A stretch of 7,446 bases of DNA, taken from NCBI GenBank assembly GCA_001438985.1, contig LIAZ01000057.1:1-7446 (forward strand). The letters are read 5' to 3'. Shown here in pieces: positions 5,901 through 7,446 of the stretch (its first letter is position 1; the number at the start of each line of letters is the position of its first letter). The DNA is from Acidimicrobium sp. BACL17 MAG-120823-bin42. GTDB taxonomy: Bacteria > Actinomycetota > Acidimicrobiia > Acidimicrobiales > Ilumatobacteraceae. Below the pieces are notes generated by a model, which ran no database searches, was not told where the DNA came from, and saw only the letters and a program-made list of their open reading frames with translations. The position numbers and the translations under genes are program-made.

Positions 5901-6567
5901 CGATGGTGCTCACTGGGATGAAGACGAAGCCGCTGGTCCACACCCAACCATTCAGTCGATCTTACGAAACCTCAACCCAGAGTCATCTGATGGCAAGCGT
6001 TTGATCGGTGACGATGGCAAGACACAACTACGCAACGGTCGCACCGGCGAGTACTACGACAACCCAACCATGGTTGGCTACATGTACATCATCAAGTTGT
6101 CACACATGGTCGACGACAAGATTCACGCACGTTCAACCGGGCCATACAGCATGATCACTCAGCAACCTTTGGGTGGTAAAGCACAGTTCGGTGGTCAGCG
6201 CTTCGGTGAAATGGAAGTGTGGGCACTCGAGGCTTATGGTGCTGCGTACTGCTTGCAGGAACTCCTCACCATTAAGTCAGACGACGTACTTGGGCGCGTT
6301 CGCGTGTACGAGGCAATCGTCAAGGGCGAGAACATTCCCGAGCCAGGCATTCCCGAGAGCTTCAAGGTGCTCATGAAGGAAATGCAGGCATTGTGCCTCG
6401 ACGTAGAAGTCATCTCCAATGAAGGCAAGAACATTGAACTTGCCGACATGGACGAAGACGTCTTCCGCGCAACACAGGAACTCGGAATCGACATTTCGCG
6501 ACCAGAGCGTGGCTCTGACGCAGATGACCGTGACCGTGAACGCCGCCGCGAACAACGCGCTTTCTAA
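2929..6567 (+). CDS. rpoB: DNA-directed RNA polymerase beta subunit
   Basis: The protein has 1212 residues with a GTG start set by AGGAG at 2917-2921; no interruption is seen. It forms half of the polymerase active-site cleft and binds template, RNA and rifampicin. Landmarks are RGEWLEFDVEQKPGKD (near 172-187); the rifampicin region, residues 415-446, starting GTSQLSQFMDQVNPLSGLTH; ED at 738-739 (E. coli E813/D814); GDKLAGRHGNKG, with K895 and K903 equivalent to E. coli K1065/K1073; and MITQQPLGGKAQFGGQRFGE from 1075. In the rifampicin region D424, H434 and S439 (E. coli 516, 526, 531) are the susceptible-type residues. The size lacks the large E. coli insertions and fits Actinobacteria. The last 24 residues form a charged Arg/Asp/Glu tail (DADDRDRERRREQRAF), probably lineage-specific. 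rpoC follows after 55 nt. Confidence 0.99.
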   Translation: MASRASARERYSFATLPETLELPDLIAVQRESFDWFLKEGLKEAFEDISPIKGFSDDLQLELEFDPDDEDLCPKPKFTVAECRERDMTYASPVFVRARFLNKPTGEIKEQVVFMGDFPKMTEKGTFIINGTERVVVSQLVRSPGVIFEPGERYRLRNLSKHQLVKGTIHPYRGEWLEFDVEQKPGKDVTAGTRVARKRRIGIFTLLRALGYDEENAPGFLDRFVNYFDFLEGQWEKERPIAPTREEALVEIYKRARPGEPPNVEAARAYFEGAFFENRRYDLSRVGRYKLNRKLGAEIEKIGKLFDMKVGTELGKLDVPVEGQDVLSRCEVLATITYLLHLVKQEPGYRLDDQDHFANRRIRSVGELIQNQVRIGLSRMERVVRERMTTQDVEAISPQTLINVRPVVAAIKEFFGTSQLSQFMDQVNPLSGLTHRRRLSALGPGGLSRERAGFEVRDVHFSHYGRMCPIETPEGPNIGLIGALSTYARVNPFGFIESPYRRVRNGKVTDEIVYMPADEEENYVVAQANTPLNADGTFKAERVLVRRSPQAASLDDLKKMLEAESFFGSTTDIGYVPGTEVDFIDVSARQIISVATALIPFLEHDDANRALMGANMQRQAVPLLRAEAPYIGTGIESRAARDGADLVLAKDSGTVTSVTGDQITIAYDNLKKADGEHKLFKFRRSNQDTSINHIIRVKEGQKVAKGDLIADGPSTDMGELALGKNLLVAFMPWEGYNFEDAIILSERLVKEDVLTSIHIKEYEVDARDTKLGPEEITRDIPNLSDDILADLDDRGIIRVGAEVGPGDVLVGKVTPKGETELTPEERLLRAIFGEKAREVRDTSLKVPHGESGKVIDVKVLSREAGDREAGDELPPGVNQLVRIYVAQKRKISVGDKLAGRHGNKGVISKILPIEDMPYMEDGTPVDIILNPLGVPSRMNIGQVLEAHLGYCARWGWNDVKNNKVVGDAPIRGTETKTRINTKPATFVATPVFDGAHWDEDEAAGPHPTIQSILRNLNPESSDGKRLIGDDGKTQLRNGRTGEYYDNPTMVGYMYIIKLSHMVDDKIHARSTGPYSMITQQPLGGKAQFGGQRFGEMEVWALEAYGAAYCLQELLTIKSDDVLGRVRVYEAIVKGENIPEPGIPESFKVLMKEMQALCLDVEVISNEGKNIELADMDEDVFRATQELGIDISRPERGSDADDRDRERRREQRAF

Positions 6568-6613
6568 CTCCACGTACTAACCAGAGAATTTGACGAGCAG
6601 ATAAGAACGAGAA

Positions 6614-6617
6614 GAGG
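6614..6617 (+). promoter_or_regulatory. Ribosome-binding site of rpoC
   Basis: GAGG within AGAGGAAA stands 5 nt before the ATG at 6623. The rest of the 55-nt rpoB-rpoC gap is A/G-rich with no clear hairpin, which fits co-translation of beta and beta' from one message. Confidence 0.75.
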
Positions 6618-6622
6618 AAAAC

Positions 6623-7446
6623 ATGTCCGACTCACTAACCGAAATCAAGAACAAGGTTGACGTCAATAGTTTCGAACAGTTGCGCATTGGCTTGGCCACT
6701 GCTGACGACATTCGGAACTGGTCACGTGGTGAAGTAAAGAAGCCAGAAACCATTAACTACCGCACTTTGCGCCCAGAGCGTGATGGTCTGTTCTGTGAAA
6801 AGACATTCGGACCAACCCGTGACTGGGAGTGCTACTGCGGTAAGTACAAGCGTGTGCGCTTTAAGGGCATCATCTGCGAAAAGTGCGGCGTTGAAGTAAC
6901 TCGCTCGAAGGTTCGTCGTGAGCGCATGGGCCATATCGAATTGGCTGCACCAGTAGTTCACATTTGGTACCTACGCGGAACCCGTTCATGGTTGGCATAT
7001 TTGTTGGGCGGCCTCGAGCCACGCGACGAAATCAAGGCCAAGCAGTTGGAGAAGGTCATTTACTTCGCCGCATGGTTGGTCAGCAGCGTGGACGCCGACA
7101 AGCGCCATGCCGACATGACCGAACTGGAAGAAGTGCTCCGCGAGGACACCGAACAGTTAATCAAGAACCGCGAAAAGGATCTGAAGCAGCGTCAAAAGGA
7201 TGCCGAAGCAGAGCTGAAAGAACTCGAGAAGTCTGGCGCCAAAGACGCCGACATTCGCGCGCGCCAGAAGTTGATCGACAAAGACCTCTCGATGATTGCC
7301 GAGCGTTATGGCAAAGAGCTCGACTTGCTCCAGCGTGCACATGACACGTTCGGCAAGATGCACTCACGCATGATTGTTGAAGACGAAGAGTTGTGGCGCG
7401 AAGTGAAGGATCGCTACGGCGAATACTTCGTTGGCGGCACCGGTGC
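6623..7446 (+). CDS. rpoC: DNA-directed RNA polymerase beta' subunit, N-terminal part (3' end outside window)
   Basis: The first 274 codons are present and open to the window edge. The N-terminus has RIGLATADDIRNWSRGEVKK and TINYRTLRPERDGLFCEKTFGP, then the zinc ribbon with C70, C72, C85 and C88, the same numbers as in E. coli beta'. ERMGHIELAAPVVHIWYL (about 101-118) follows. Residues about 165-240 form a highly charged coiled coil (TELEEVLREDTEQLIKNREK, then a KDAEAELKELEKSG stretch). This matches the actinobacterial insertion in this region, before IVEDEELWREVKDRYGEYF. A short extra stretch EIKAKQL (136-142) precedes EKVIYFAAW. Beta' holds the catalytic Mg ions in its NADFDGD motif, which lies beyond this window. 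The ATG is supported by GAGG 5 nt upstream and by the conserved start. Confidence 0.98.
   Translation, partial: MSDSLTEIKNKVDVNSFEQLRIGLATADDIRNWSRGEVKKPETINYRTLRPERDGLFCEKTFGPTRDWECYCGKYKRVRFKGIICEKCGVEVTRSKVRRERMGHIELAAPVVHIWYLRGTRSWLAYLLGGLEPRDEIKAKQLEKVIYFAAWLVSSVDADKRHADMTELEEVLREDTEQLIKNREKDLKQRQKDAEAELKELEKSGAKDADIRARQKLIDKDLSMIAERYGKELDLLQRAHDTFGKMHSRMIVEDEELWREVKDRYGEYFVGGTG

Noticed and set aside
5506..5943. Minus-strand open frame inside rpoB
   Set aside because: It is wholly antisense to a conserved part of rpoB, with no family resemblance and no ribosome-binding site that I could support.
6590..6605. TTGACG followed by GATAAG between rpoB and rpoC, resembling promoter boxes
   Set aside because: The two hexamers are only 4 nt apart and nothing like a -10 box occurs at 16-18 nt from TTGACG; the gap is 55 nt within an obvious rpoB-rpoC operon.
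6964..7344. Plus-strand 126-codon open frame within rpoC
   Set aside because: It is an out-of-frame shadow of rpoC; its Arg/Gln-rich composition results from reading rpoC codons in another frame.

Overview
This is a conserved bacterial ribosome/transcription block, all on the + strand: the 3' end of nusG, then rplK (L11), rplA (L1), rplJ (L10), rplL (L7/L12), rpoB (RNA polymerase beta) and the 5' part of rpoC (beta'). It is chromosomal core sequence. I see no mobile element, CRISPR array, tRNA or rRNA gene, and no inserted accessory gene.

The proteins look actinobacterial. RpoB has the actinobacterial form of the region around residues 255-300. RpoC has the long charged coiled-coil stretch (about residues 165-240) that actinobacterial beta' carries after the N-terminal zinc ribbon. 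The moderate GC content by eye, the A-ending Pro/Ala/Thr codons (cca, gca, aca) and a short RpoC insertion near residues 136-142 make a planktonic Acidimicrobiia-like lineage my best guess. That guess is an inference from general resemblance, not a placement.

Layout: nusG end (1-249), 30-nt gap, rplK (280-708), 71-nt gap with a hairpin, rplA (780-1466), 291-nt gap, rplJ (1758-2288), 63-nt A-rich gap with a strong ribosome-binding site, rplL (2352-2738), 190-nt gap with two hairpins, rpoB (2929-6567, GTG start), 55-nt gap, rpoC (6623 to the window end). NusG is a transcription elongation/termination factor. L11, L10 and L7/L12 build the ribosomal stalk base and stalk that recruit translational GTPases, L1 builds the opposite stalk at the E site, and beta/beta' form the RNA polymerase catalytic core.

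The most interesting non-coding signal is in the rplA-rplJ gap. Positions 1574-1646 fold by hand into a near-ideal kink-turn followed by a three-way junction whose two arms end in GNRA tetraloops (GUAA, GAAA). Both kink-turn strands (CAGACA at 1580-1585, CGAG at 1639-1642) match, from memory, the strands flanking the GTPase-associated domain of E. coli 23S rRNA (helix 42), where L10 binds. This is very probably an L10 leader: an autoregulatory mRNA element that mimics the rRNA target of the L10-L7/L12 complex. A U-tract-less GC-rich hairpin (1492-1526) lies just upstream. The rplL-rpoB gap has a GAAA-capped 9-bp hairpin and a second longer one, and a possible pairing switch that could hide the rpoB ribosome-binding site. 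All structures were folded by eye; none was computed.
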